Assembly: GCF_004117055.1 (NCBI RefSeq)
Contig: NZ_CP026363.1
Span: forward strand, 2,720,001 to 2,784,000
From: Brevibacillus agri
GTDB lineage: Bacteria; Bacillota; Bacilli; Brevibacillales; Brevibacillaceae
Direction of reading: 5' to 3'
DNA length: 64,000 bases
Below, one piece after another: positions 28,045-35,651 of the stretch. Made by a program: the position numbers and the translations under genes. Position 1 is the stretch's first letter; every line of letters begins with the position of its first letter. The notes under the pieces are model-generated. The model worked only from the letters and a program-made list of their open reading frames with translations, had not been told where the DNA came from and made no database searches.

Positions 28045-28564
28045 TTTTTTTAGCTCCAGAGAGACTGCTTCTAGGCTGGCGGATAATCCTTGCTGGATAA
28101 GTGCTTCTTCCAGAAGCCGAATTTCTTCCGAGTCGGTCGTTATTTTGTAAATGATCTTGTGGTAAAGCGATTGTTTTGCGGAAGCTCCGCTGGCGATGGC
28201 ATCTGCCCAGTAGAAGAAGGAGCGCATTCCCGCCACGCCTTTGATCGCGTTAGCCCGTGCGGTTTTGTCCAAAAGCAGAATCACATCCGCCAATACGGCC
28301 AGCATCTTCTCGTCATGAAAACCGGGCTGCCATCCAGTTCCAGGGCAGAGTTTAACGTCATTAACACCGCAGCGTCACGAATAACGTTCGGTTCCTGAAT
28401 TTCCAATAAATATCCCTTTTGATAGGCCCTGACGATTTCGGAAGGGTAAAAGCGGTACTCGACATTTTCCCCCACGGTTTTTTCCGCCGCAAGCTTCAAC
28501 AAATGCTTCATTATCCGTCAACTGTCTGTCCGGTGACAAATGATAGAGACTGTTTTTCCGTCAT
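28045..28564 (-). pseudogene. MoxR-type AAA ATPase, broken
   Basis: A start MTEKQSLSFVTGQTVDG (from 28564, stop near 28511) is followed by SEIVRAYQKGYLLEIQEP in the next frame and, after another frame break near 28300, by NAIKGVAGMRSFFYWADAI. These are the start, the pre-Walker-B region and the C-terminal helical part of MoxR-like ATPases. The Walker A segment and the Walker B-sensor region are missing. The right-hand part ends in a run of eight A (minus strand) at the junction with the vWA remnant. At least two deletions or shifts; not functional. Confidence 0.7.
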
Positions 28565-28586
28565 TTTCTTTTCCTCCGAATCGTAG

Positions 28587-29115
28587 TTATGTGGTGCGAT
28601 TCTCGCCCCTGCGCTTCTTCTCCACGACGAGGGGGAGCAGCAGAGCCGCACCGACGAAAATGAATCCTCCGCTTGCGGCATAGACCGCGCCAAGGGAGAA
28701 CATCTCTTTGAGATAGCCGGACACGGACATACCGATGACCATCATCCCCATGAAAACAGGCGTGATCGTGCCCGATACGCGGCCGATCAAGGCGCCTTCC
28801 GTGTTGCGGACGAGCAATCCACCCGTCGTTCATCAGCACGAGCAGCACCGCACCCACGGACAGGGCAGACAGTAGATCGCTCCAGACCATCGTCCGCTTT
28901 GGCTGCCAGCGATCGGCAAAAGTTCCGCCAATCAGCCCAAACAAAAAGATCGGAGCGAACTCTGCGACCGAGATCAGCGATACGTAAACAGGATTGTTGT
29001 TCGTCCATTCGCTTACGAACAGCAGAACGGCAAAATTCCGGACCCAGATGCCCAACTGCAACAGCACGCGGGAAAGGATAATCGTTCGTACATAAGGATT
29101 CCTGAACAATGTCAA
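28587..29115 (-). pseudogene. MFS transporter with large internal deletion
   Basis: The 5' part (29115 to about 28825) encodes two to three membrane helices with the MFS loop motif GGTFADRWQPKRTM. The 3' part, in another frame (about 28817-28587), encodes the final two helices of an MFS protein, ending VEKKRRGENRTT. The four to nine helices between are absent, and the join near 28820 shifts the frame. Its TTG start overlaps the stop of the upstream gene (TTGA), so it was once translationally coupled to it. Confidence 0.75.
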
Positions 29116-29591
29116 TACCCCATATCTTTTAATAGTCTCGCTAATGCGCGCAGACGTTCGCCTATCAGTTCATCGTCTTCGCTCAACACGCGGCTGAATT
29201 GCTTGATATCGTCATGAAGCGTGTCATTGTCCGTGCAGATCGCCACGTTCAACGCATCGCCTTGCAGAGCAATCCTGTCGATAACGGGCTTTTGCGGGTC
29301 GTAAAAATGCTCGTATCTGTATGCCTCGCGAAAATGGTTCAACGTGCGGCAAACGAGCAGCGACAGATCGAGAATGCGATGGAGCGGGAGTTCCTCCGAT
29401 TCCGTCGACCAGGCTTCGCCTGTGGATTTCCATGCTTTGGCAGCGATGGCGGCTTTGCCGGTGTCGTTTTTCGCAGCCAAGCCAAGCGAAAGCGCTTTGA
29501 CATCCGTATTTCTGGCAGAACGGCCGTCAACCCGATCGTAGTTTTCTGACACGACGACAGGCTTGTGTTGTGAAGTAGTTGGTAGTTTCAT
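29112..29591 (-). CDS. Conserved hypothetical (DUF6530-like)
   Basis: 159 residues. The start KPVVVSENYDRVDGRSARNT and the end ERLRALARLLKDMGY look like a conserved family I associate with DUF6530; function unknown. It is soluble, alpha-helical in the second half (LHRILDLSLLVCRTLNHFRE), with no metal motif evident. AAGAGGGAAAG precedes the ATG at 29591; a longer frame from 29807 runs through AT-rich promoter sequence. It is the only intact member of the leftward cluster that continues with MFS, AAA and vWA remnants. Confidence 0.6.
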   Translation of the reverse strand: MKLPTTSQHKPVVVSENYDRVDGRSARNTDVKALSLGLAAKNDTGKAAIAAKAWKSTGEAWSTESEELPLHRILDLSLLVCRTLNHFREAYRYEHFYDPQKPVIDRIALQGDALNVAICTDNDTLHDDIKQFSRVLSEDDELIGERLRALARLLKDMGY

Positions 29592-29671
29592 TTTCTTTCC
29601 CTCTTTCCTTTTCGAAATTACTGCAAAGTGTAGCGGAGATTTCATCGCAAAGCAACAGTTTTTCGTTAGGA

Positions 29672-29700
29672 TTGACAAACATTTTGATTTTATGTTTATT
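29672..29700 (+). promoter_or_regulatory. Candidate promoter for the GIY-YIG gene
   Basis: A perfect TTGACA (29672-29677) with TTTATT (29695-29700) at 17 nt, in a very AT-rich stretch between divergent genes. The leader of about 155 nt contains a CCGTCTC/GAGACGG hairpin at 29752-29772. A leftward promoter for the DUF6530-like gene must lie in the same stretch. Confidence 0.5.
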
Positions 29701-29860
29701 ATTATAAAAACCAAACCGTAAAATGTTTGTTTTTTTCTGACCGGTTTCCTGGACCGTCTCCTTTGTCGAGACGGAAGCCAGGCGAAGCTTATTTTCGAAA
29801 ATCGCACAGGAAGCCGAATACAGGCTACGGGTGTAGCGGCGTGAAAAGAGAGGAGAAACT

Positions 29861-30217
29861 ATGAAGCGAAAAGATGAACTGAAACAGACGTTTAAAGAAG
29901 CGAAGACAGAGGCAGGGGTGTATCAAATTAAAAACACCCGAAATCACAAAGTGTGGATTTGCAGCACCCGCAATCTGAAAACGATGAACGGAAAGCTGTT
30001 CACGCTTAAACTCGGTTCCCATATGAACAAACAGCTTCAAAGCGAGTGGGACGAGTACGGAGAAGAGGCGTTCGTCTGCGAAGTGCTGGAGGTTTTGAAG
30101 AAGAAGGAAGAGGGATACTTTGACGAAAAGGAGGAGCTAGAGAAAATGGAGCAAAAATGGCTCGACAAGCTTCAGCCGTACGGAGAACGCGGATATCACC
30201 AGAAGAAAAAGCAGTAG
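29861..30217 (+). CDS. GIY-YIG nuclease family protein
   Basis: 118 residues. AGVYQIKNTRNHKVWICST near 18-36 is the GIY...YIG core of a small stand-alone GIY-YIG domain (here GVY...VWI), followed by a Lys/Glu-rich C-terminal helix ending EQKWLDKLQPYGERGY. Members of this small-protein group lack the extra DNA-binding domains of homing or repair endonucleases, and their role is not established. GAGGAGAAAC lies before the ATG. The degenerate YIG (VWI) leaves nuclease activity uncertain. Confidence 0.75.
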   Translation: MKRKDELKQTFKEAKTEAGVYQIKNTRNHKVWICSTRNLKTMNGKLFTLKLGSHMNKQLQSEWDEYGEEAFVCEVLEVLKKKEEGYFDEKEELEKMEQKWLDKLQPYGERGYHQKKKQ

Positions 30218-30270
30218 CAGCAGGGGCGCGGTGCCTCCGTAGCTAACCGAGATTGCTCGCCAAAATAAAC

Positions 30271-30315
30271 GAGGGCCAGTCTACACACGTTTTCGCGCGT
30301 TTCGACTGGCCCTCT
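30271..30315 (-). terminator. Long hairpin terminator, mainly for the VOC gene
   Basis: Perfect 11-bp stem GAGGGCCAGTC/GACTGGCCCTC with a 23-nt inner arm that can itself pair. On the minus strand it is followed by GTTTATTTT, 37 nt beyond the VOC stop. It may also end the convergent GIY-YIG transcript. Confidence 0.6.
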
Positions 30316-30351
30316 GGTCTGGCCCTTTACAATCTACAAGCTAAGGAGCAG

Positions 30352-30777
30352 TTATTGCTTGTCTTCAGTAAAAATCTGGAAGGTGATACCGAACTTGTCG
30401 CGCACACTGCCATAGGCAGGGCTGAAAAATGTCTCTTGCAGAGGCATATGTACTTGCCCGTCCTCTTGGAGTGTGGCGAAGATGCGCTCCGCATCAGCTT
30501 TGTCCCCTATGGAAATGCAAATGGTCACCTGATCGCCTACTTGGTGAGGCTGTCCTGGGAACGTATCGGAAAGCATCAGATGGCTCTCGCCAATTTTGAG
30601 GGTGGCATGTCCCACGAGATTTTTCGCTTCCGCAGGCAAAGGGTACTCAGGGTTTTCCGGCATTTCGCCAAAGGTCTGCTTGTACAGCACTTCGGCACCC
30701 AGTGCTTGTTCGTAAAAGGCGATTGCTTCACTTGCTGTTCCGTTCAGGACGAGATAAGGGATCAAACGCAAAGTCAT
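30352..30777 (-). CDS. VOC family protein (PhnB/YjdN-like)
   Basis: 141 residues of the vicinal-oxygen-chelate superfamily, PhnB/3-demethylubiquinone-methyltransferase-like type. It begins LRLIPYLVLNGTASEAIAFY and ends YGSVRDKFGITFQIFTE, the paired beta-alpha-beta units. The usual catalytic metal ligands are not obvious, as in many PhnB-like members. Function unknown; drug-sequestering or hydrolase roles are possible. Monocistronic on the minus strand. Confidence 0.75.
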   Translation of the reverse strand: MTLRLIPYLVLNGTASEAIAFYEQALGAEVLYKQTFGEMPENPEYPLPAEAKNLVGHATLKIGESHLMLSDTFPGQPHQVGDQVTICISIGDKADAERIFATLQEDGQVHMPLQETFFSPAYGSVRDKFGITFQIFTEDKQ

Positions 30778-30886
30778 TGAGGAATCATCTCCTTGGGATA
30801 TGGGCTTGTTTATGGAGGGAGCAAAAGCAGCGGCTTTTCCATATCCAGATTGTACTATAAAGAACGTTTGTTCGTAAATAGGGGGT

Positions 30887-30917
30887 TAAAAAACCGAGGA
30901 CTGGCAAAGCGTCCTCG
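30887..30917 (-). terminator. Terminator of the MarR-MFS operon
   Basis: Stem CGAGGAC/GTCCTCG with a nine-base loop, followed by GTTTTTT on the minus strand, just past the Bcr/CflA stop. Confidence 0.8.
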
Positions 30918-30935
30918 TCTGGCAGGAAAAGCTTT

Positions 30936-32177
30936 TTATGCCGCCGTCTTCCTGCGAATCATCAGGAGGTAGCAGAGGATGGCGCCGAGTGTAGCGAGCG
31001 CGATGACGATCCCCATCGGAACGGCTGTGCCTTCTCCGCCAATCCCGACCAACGGCGCGACGATTCCGCCGCTGATGAAGGAGAGCAGACCTTGCAGGGC
31101 AGAAGCGCTGCCTGCGGCCTTGCTCTGGTTTTGCATCGCCAGCGAAAAGCCTGTCGCACCGACGATCCCGACGCTCGATACGACGAAGAACAGCGGAACG
31201 AGGACAGCGACCAGCCCGGCCTGGAGCAAGATCATAGCGAGCAGGGCGACACCGCCGACTGCGGCCAGCGAGATGCCGGTGACGAACAGTTTCGTTTCCT
31301 TGACTTTTCCTGCGAGCCTTCCGGTAATTTGACTGGCAATAATAATTCCGAGCCCGTTCATGGCGAAAATCATGCTGAAGCCTTGCGGAGAGACGCCAAA
31401 AATTTTCTGGAAGACAAACGGCGAGCCTGCAATGTAGGCGAACATCGCGGCTGTGACCAAGCCTTGCGACAAGGCGTAGCCCATGAATACCCGGTCTTTC
31501 AGCAGTCCGCCAAACGTTTTCAGCGTGTTGCCAATCCCGGCTTTGGAGCGGCGATGGACGGGCAACGTCTCAGGCAGGCCAAGCACGACGACAAGCAGCA
31601 TGATGGCACCGATCAGCCCGAGCGCGACAAAGACGCCGTGCCAGGTAGTAAATTCCAGCAGTTGACCGCCGACAATCGGCGCGGCAATCGGCGCGATCCC
31701 GTTGATGAGCATTAGCAGGGCAAAAAATTTGGTCAGCTCGGTCCCGGAATACAGGTCGCGAACAGTCGCGCGGGCGATGACAATCCCCGCCGAGCCGGCC
31801 AGCCCCTGAACAAAACGAAGAAAGACAAACGTGTAAATCGAAGGCGCAACCGCACATAAAAAAGAAGACAAGGCATACAAAATCAGTCCGATCAAAAGCG
31901 GCATTCTCCGCCCGCGCACGTCGCTGATCGGTCCGGCAAAAAGCTGGCCGACCGAAAGCCCGATCAGGCAAGCGGTGAGGCTGAGCTGGGCCAGTGAGGT
32001 GCTCGTATGCAGGTCATCTGCGAGCAGCGGCAAAGCCGGCAAGTACATGTCCAGCGACAGCGGGCCGAATGCCGAGAGGGAGCCTAAAATGGTCGCGATC
32101 CACAAACGGCGCGACTTGCTGCCGGCAAGCGACGAGGAATCCAGTTCTTTGGCTACATGGTTCAAAGCAATGTTCAA
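30936..32177 (-). CDS. Bcr/CflA-type multidrug efflux MFS transporter
   Basis: 413 residues with 12 predicted helices. The family marker LSLDMYLPALPLL lies in helix 1 (about 40-52), the MFS loop GPISDVRGRRMPLL near 81-94, and RFVQGLAGSAGIVIARATVRD near 121-141. The family exports bicyclomycin, sulfonamides and other drugs with protons. The first codon appears to be TTG with a weak site, 40 nt after the marR stop, so it is probably co-transcribed with and repressed by that regulator. Confidence 0.87.
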   Translation of the reverse strand: MNIALNHVAKELDSSSLAGSKSRRLWIATILGSLSAFGPLSLDMYLPALPLLADDLHTSTSLAQLSLTACLIGLSVGQLFAGPISDVRGRRMPLLIGLILYALSSFLCAVAPSIYTFVFLRFVQGLAGSAGIVIARATVRDLYSGTELTKFFALLMLINGIAPIAAPIVGGQLLEFTTWHGVFVALGLIGAIMLLVVVLGLPETLPVHRRSKAGIGNTLKTFGGLLKDRVFMGYALSQGLVTAAMFAYIAGSPFVFQKIFGVSPQGFSMIFAMNGLGIIIASQITGRLAGKVKETKLFVTGISLAAVGGVALLAMILLQAGLVAVLVPLFFVVSSVGIVGATGFSLAMQNQSKAAGSASALQGLLSFISGGIVAPLVGIGGEGTAVPMGIVIALATLGAILCYLLMIRRKTAA

Positions 32178-32216
32178 ACCTTTCTCTTGTGGAATGGGGA
32201 GAGCGACAACGCCTGG

Positions 32217-32687
32217 CTACTCGTTTGGTTCAGCAGATGGCTCCGTATTTTCCAGGTAAAAGGTTTGCAGGTTGTTGTGCATTCTTTCCAACATGCCTTG
32301 CAAGACGATTTTTTCTTCGTCTGTAAAGCACTCGAAGCATTTCAGTTCGAGAATGCGCAGCGCTTCCTTGACGGCTTTTGTCGCCAGCCGCCCTTTGTCG
32401 GTGAGGAAAACCCGGGAGATGCGCTGGTCGCGCTCGTCGGCGCGCCGTTCAACCAGCCCGCATTTTTCCATGCGATTAATCATGACCGTAAGCGTTGCGG
32501 GTTTTACCTGGATACGTCGGGCCAGCTCCTTTTGCATCAAGCCGTCTGTTTTGGCGAGACGCATCAGGAGAATCGGCTGCCCTGGGTAGACGTCGTAGTT
32601 TTGAATGAGATATTCAACGTTTTTCTTATGAAGCTTCATAACATGGCCCATCGCATGTGTCAAAGCAGTAGAATAATCAAATTCCAC
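32217..32687 (-). CDS. MarR family repressor
   Basis: 156 residues with the winged-helix MarR fold: LMQKELARRIQVKPATLTVM (recognition helix region, about 50-69) and the wing RRADERDQRISRVFLTDKG (about 82-100). It stands upstream of the Bcr/CflA exporter in a two-gene operon. A perfect inverted repeat at 32705-32718, 18-31 nt before the start, is the likely operator. GTG 32687 is 7 nt after GGGGGT; a TTG one codon earlier is possible. Confidence 0.88.
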   Translation of the reverse strand: MEFDYSTALTHAMGHVMKLHKKNVEYLIQNYDVYPGQPILLMRLAKTDGLMQKELARRIQVKPATLTVMINRMEKCGLVERRADERDQRISRVFLTDKGRLATKAVKEALRILELKCFECFTDEEKIVLQGMLERMHNNLQTFYLENTEPSAEPNE

Positions 32688-32704
32688 CAAAGTACCCCCG
32701 TTTT

Positions 32705-32718
32705 GTTAGCTGGCTAAC
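32705..32718 (-). promoter_or_regulatory. Candidate MarR operator
   Basis: GTTAGC-TG-GCTAAC is a perfect 6+6 inverted repeat directly upstream of marR, where a repressor would block its promoter. Confidence 0.55.
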
Positions 32719-32890
32719 TAAAAATTAATGTAAATGATTCTCAATCCACAGTCAATACTGATCTATTATACAAAAACGAAGCACGTTCGTCATGAGGGAG
32801 TAAAAGAATGTTGTCTCCGAAGGAAGGAGAGAAAGTAGCGGTTGTAGAAACTAACCATTCCGAAACAGGAAAGGACAAGGTGACAACGCG

Positions 32891-33382
32891 ATGATTTTGA
32901 ATGAAAAAATAAAAGCGGCGGAAGTCAGCCTGACTGGCGTGAACGGAGAGGACCTCGGGATCGTCGACACGAAAGTCGCGCTGCAAATGGCGAAGGAGCA
33001 GGGCGTCGACCTCGTTTGCCTTTCGCTCGCCGCAAGCCCGCCGCCGTGCCAGTTGGTTGGCCGCACGAACTATAAAGAGCAGCTCAACCGCGAAAAGGCC
33101 AAGCAGCGCAAAGAGGAAAAAGGCAGAAAAGTAAAGGAGCTTCGCTTGAGCGCCTATATCGAAGAGCACGACTACGATACGAAAAAGCGGCAAGCGGAAA
33201 AAATTCTCGCGGCAGGGGACGCGGTGCAATTGACCGTGCGCCTGGAGAAAAAAGAAAGCCAGGAAGCGAAAAAATTGATCGAGCAACTCGTAAAAGAGCT
33301 TGCGCATTGCGGCGTGCAGGAAAAAGGCATTCAAGTAAGCGGCAAGCAAGTGGTCGCTGTCCTGCTTCCGAAGGAGCAATAG
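32891..33382 (+). CDS. infC: IF-3-like protein (InfC paralogue)
   Basis: 163 residues, colinear with translation initiation factor IF-3. The N domain (LNEKIKAAEVSLTGVNGEDL) and C domain (VKELRLSAYIEEHDYDTKKR) are clear. It departs at the interdomain segment: after SPPPCQLV the usual MDYGKFKYE reads VGRTNYKEQ. The ribosomal partner genes rpmI and rplT, normally next to infC, are absent, so this is probably a second, specialised IF-3 with the main gene elsewhere. AAGGTG lies 9 nt before the ATG. A terminator follows. Confidence 0.8.
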   Translation: MILNEKIKAAEVSLTGVNGEDLGIVDTKVALQMAKEQGVDLVCLSLAASPPPCQLVGRTNYKEQLNREKAKQRKEEKGRKVKELRLSAYIEEHDYDTKKRQAEKILAAGDAVQLTVRLEKKESQEAKKLIEQLVKELAHCGVQEKGIQVSGKQVVAVLLPKEQ

Positions 33383-33392
33383 CTGTACGGGA

Positions 33393-33444
33393 AGGCCCGG
33401 CTCGTAGTGACAGATGGTATTGTCGCTTCGGCCGGGCTTTTTTT
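33393..33444 (+). terminator. Terminator after the IF-3-like gene
   Basis: Outer stem GCCCGGC/GCCGGGC enclosing a second small stem (TGACA/TGTCG), then TTTTTTT. Confidence 0.75.
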
Positions 33445-33529
33445 CGCAAGTGTAGCCATTGGCTTGCTTGCCGCGTCTTTTTCTAATAGAAAAGACAAGC
33501 AACCACCAAACAGAAAAGCGAGTGATTTC

Positions 33530-34288
33530 ATGCCGTTTACCTTTTCGCACCCGGCGATCGTCCTGCCGCTGCGCAGACTGGGCTGGGTATCCTTTCCGGC
33601 TCTCGTCTTTGGCAGCATGGCGCCGGATTTTGAATATTTTTTGCGCATGCAGCCGTACAGCGTCTACAGCCACACGCTGCTTGGCCTGTTTTGCGTTGAT
33701 CTTCCGCTCGTGATCGTCCTGTATGTTTTGTACCGCTACATCGTCGAAAAAGGACTGCTCGCCGTCTTGCCGCTGTGGGCGGCAAAAGGCTTGGCGAGCG
33801 GGCGGCCGCAGACACGAAGCCGCAGGCGGACGTGGGTATCGCTGGTAGTGTTCGCTTACTCCGCGCTGCTCGGAAGCTACAGCCATATCGCCTGGGATGC
33901 TTTTACCCACGACGGAGGCAGCATGGTCGAACGGTTCGCTTTTTTGCAACAGCGCATCCCGCTCCTTTTTCTCGACGTGCCTGTCTACAAGCTGCTACAG
34001 CACGGCAGCACGCTGCTGGGCGGGCTTGCCATCGCGTTTGTGCTCTGGCGCACCGGACGCAAGAACGATCACGTCGAGATCAAACAGGCCACGCTGTACG
34101 GAAAAGGGCTGTTCTGGCTAGGAGTGGCTGTAATCGGACTGGGCGTCGTCGTTTGGCATGCCTTTTTCGTGAAAGGGGTGTCTCCCCTGATTCATCCGTT
34201 GCAGCAGGTCGTTCCTTTTCTGTCCGGAAGCCTGCTCGGGATTTGTCTGCTTGCTCCGCTGGCGAATCGGCCAGGTTTGAAAAAATAG
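33530..34288 (+). CDS. DUF4184 family membrane protein
   Basis: 252 residues. It begins MPFTFSHPAIVLPL, the hallmark of DUF4184 proteins, followed by GSMAPDFEYF near 29 and SHIAWDAFTHDGGSM near 115-129. These His/Asp patterns recall the metal-dependent hydrolases of the YdjM/LexA-induced membrane group. Five or six membrane helices are predicted. The ATG at 33530 is chosen because the family starts there; the longer frame passes through the preceding terminator. Function unknown. Confidence 0.8.
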   Translation: MPFTFSHPAIVLPLRRLGWVSFPALVFGSMAPDFEYFLRMQPYSVYSHTLLGLFCVDLPLVIVLYVLYRYIVEKGLLAVLPLWAAKGLASGRPQTRSRRRTWVSLVVFAYSALLGSYSHIAWDAFTHDGGSMVERFAFLQQRIPLLFLDVPVYKLLQHGSTLLGGLAIAFVLWRTGRKNDHVEIKQATLYGKGLFWLGVAVIGLGVVVWHAFFVKGVSPLIHPLQQVVPFLSGSLLGICLLAPLANRPGLKK

Positions 34289-34461
34289 GGCAGGTTTGCC
34301 TAGCTTCTGAGTATATTAATGTATGGCTGAAAAAGCATGTATTCGCACTGGCCCAAACTGGATGACACTTTTGAACATAAAGCATGGCTGCGCATCTGTA
34401 AGGACTGACAGGCAGGGACGAACGAACGTTTAGAGTGATGCACAAAGGCAGGTGACCGAAC

Positions 34462-35421
34462 ATGAGACATTCGGAAAGCAGTCTCTCCATTGATCCCAGC
34501 TCTGCTTCCACCTCTTCCAACTCAAACAGGATTCAAGTCGTTTTCAAACGCAACGATTTATCCATCAAGAAGCCCGAAACGCTGCCCGAATACGTAAATG
34601 CATCCGCACCCAGCGAATTGGCCTCCTTGTTTGATGAGCTTGAAAATTTGATCGGTCTGCAAGAAGCGAAGAAGACCATGTATGAGATTTACGCGCTGAT
34701 AAAAATCAACAAGGAACGGGAAAAGCATCACCTGAAAATTGAAAAGCAAGTGTTTCATATGGTGTTCAAAGGCAACCCGGGCACGGGCAAGACGACGGTT
34801 GCCCGTTTGTTCGGCAAAATGTTCCGCGAAATGGGCATCTTGAGCAAAGGCCATCTGATCGAAGTGGAGCGGGCCGATCTGGTCGGTGAATTTATCGGCC
34901 ATACGGCGCAAAAAACGCGGGAACTGGTCAAAAAGGCACTCGGCGGCATTTTGTTTATCGACGAGGCGTATTCGTTGGCCAGAGGGGGCGAAAAAGACTT
35001 CGGCAAGGAGGCGGTTGACTGCCTGACGAAAGCGCTGGAAGACTCGAACAAAGATTTCATTTGTATTATTGCCGGGTACAACGACGAAATGGAGCAGTTT
35101 CTGGAGCTGAACCCCGGCTTGCCTTCCCGTTTTCCGGTTCACATCAACTTTTCCGATTATAGTGTGGAAGAACTTTTGGACATCGCCACTCTGATGACCC
35201 GCGAAAAGGATTTTGAGCTGACGAGAGAAGCGAAAGAAAAAATCCGCCGTCTGCTGACCGGAATCGTGAATGACCCGTTCCAGCAAAATTTCAGCAACGC
35301 CCGGTTCGTGCGCAATTGCATCGAGAAAGCGATCCGGGTGCAGGCGGTCCGGCTGATGAAAGCAAACGAGCTGACGCGGGAAGAGCTGCAGCGGCTAAGA
35401 GCCGAGGACTTTCAAGTGTGA
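34462..35421 (+). CDS. spoVK: Stage V sporulation protein K, AAA ATPase
   Basis: 319-residue CbbX/SpoVK-type AAA+ ATPase. LIGLQEAKKTMYEI near 63, Walker A GNPGTGKTT near 104, Walker B ILFIDEAYSL near 168, sensor region FICIIAGYNDEM near 198 and the arginine finger in GLPSRFP near 218. SpoVK is needed for spore maturation in B. subtilis, where it also precedes hflX and ynbB. Its first 30 residues are Ser-rich and disordered. GCAGGTGA precedes the ATG. The 173-nt upstream gap shows no clear sporulation promoter. Confidence 0.92.
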   Translation: MRHSESSLSIDPSSASTSSNSNRIQVVFKRNDLSIKKPETLPEYVNASAPSELASLFDELENLIGLQEAKKTMYEIYALIKINKEREKHHLKIEKQVFHMVFKGNPGTGKTTVARLFGKMFREMGILSKGHLIEVERADLVGEFIGHTAQKTRELVKKALGGILFIDEAYSLARGGEKDFGKEAVDCLTKALEDSNKDFICIIAGYNDEMEQFLELNPGLPSRFPVHINFSDYSVEELLDIATLMTREKDFELTREAKEKIRRLLTGIVNDPFQQNFSNARFVRNCIEKAIRVQAVRLMKANELTREELQRLRAEDFQV

Positions 35422-35618
35422 CTTCTCCACGATCCATCCGTTCCCTCCGCTGCGGGGGATTTTTTTTACAGATAAGAATTCTAGAAGCTTCTTATCCAGT
35501 ATAAGGGCAACTAAAGCTGCACCAAAGGCTTGGCGCAGCCAAGTTTTCTAACCCTGCGCTTTGTTCTGTAGCGAATAGGGGCGGGGTGCATCGCGACCGT
35601 AACGAAATGGGCAAAATG

Positions 35619-35627
35619 TGGTATGAT
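35619..35627 (+). promoter_or_regulatory. Extended -10 promoter of hflX
   Basis: TGGTATGAT, an extended -10, puts the transcript start near 35634. That argues for translation from GTG 35652, not the ATG at 35586. The -35 region is weak. Confidence 0.5.
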
Positions 35628-35651
35628 AGGGAGAAGAAAGGGCGTGAATCG

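Noticed and set aside
32721..32750. Fur-box-like AATGATTCTCAA upstream of the IF-3-like gene
   Set aside because: Only one half resembles a Fur box; symmetry is poor and no iron gene is nearby.
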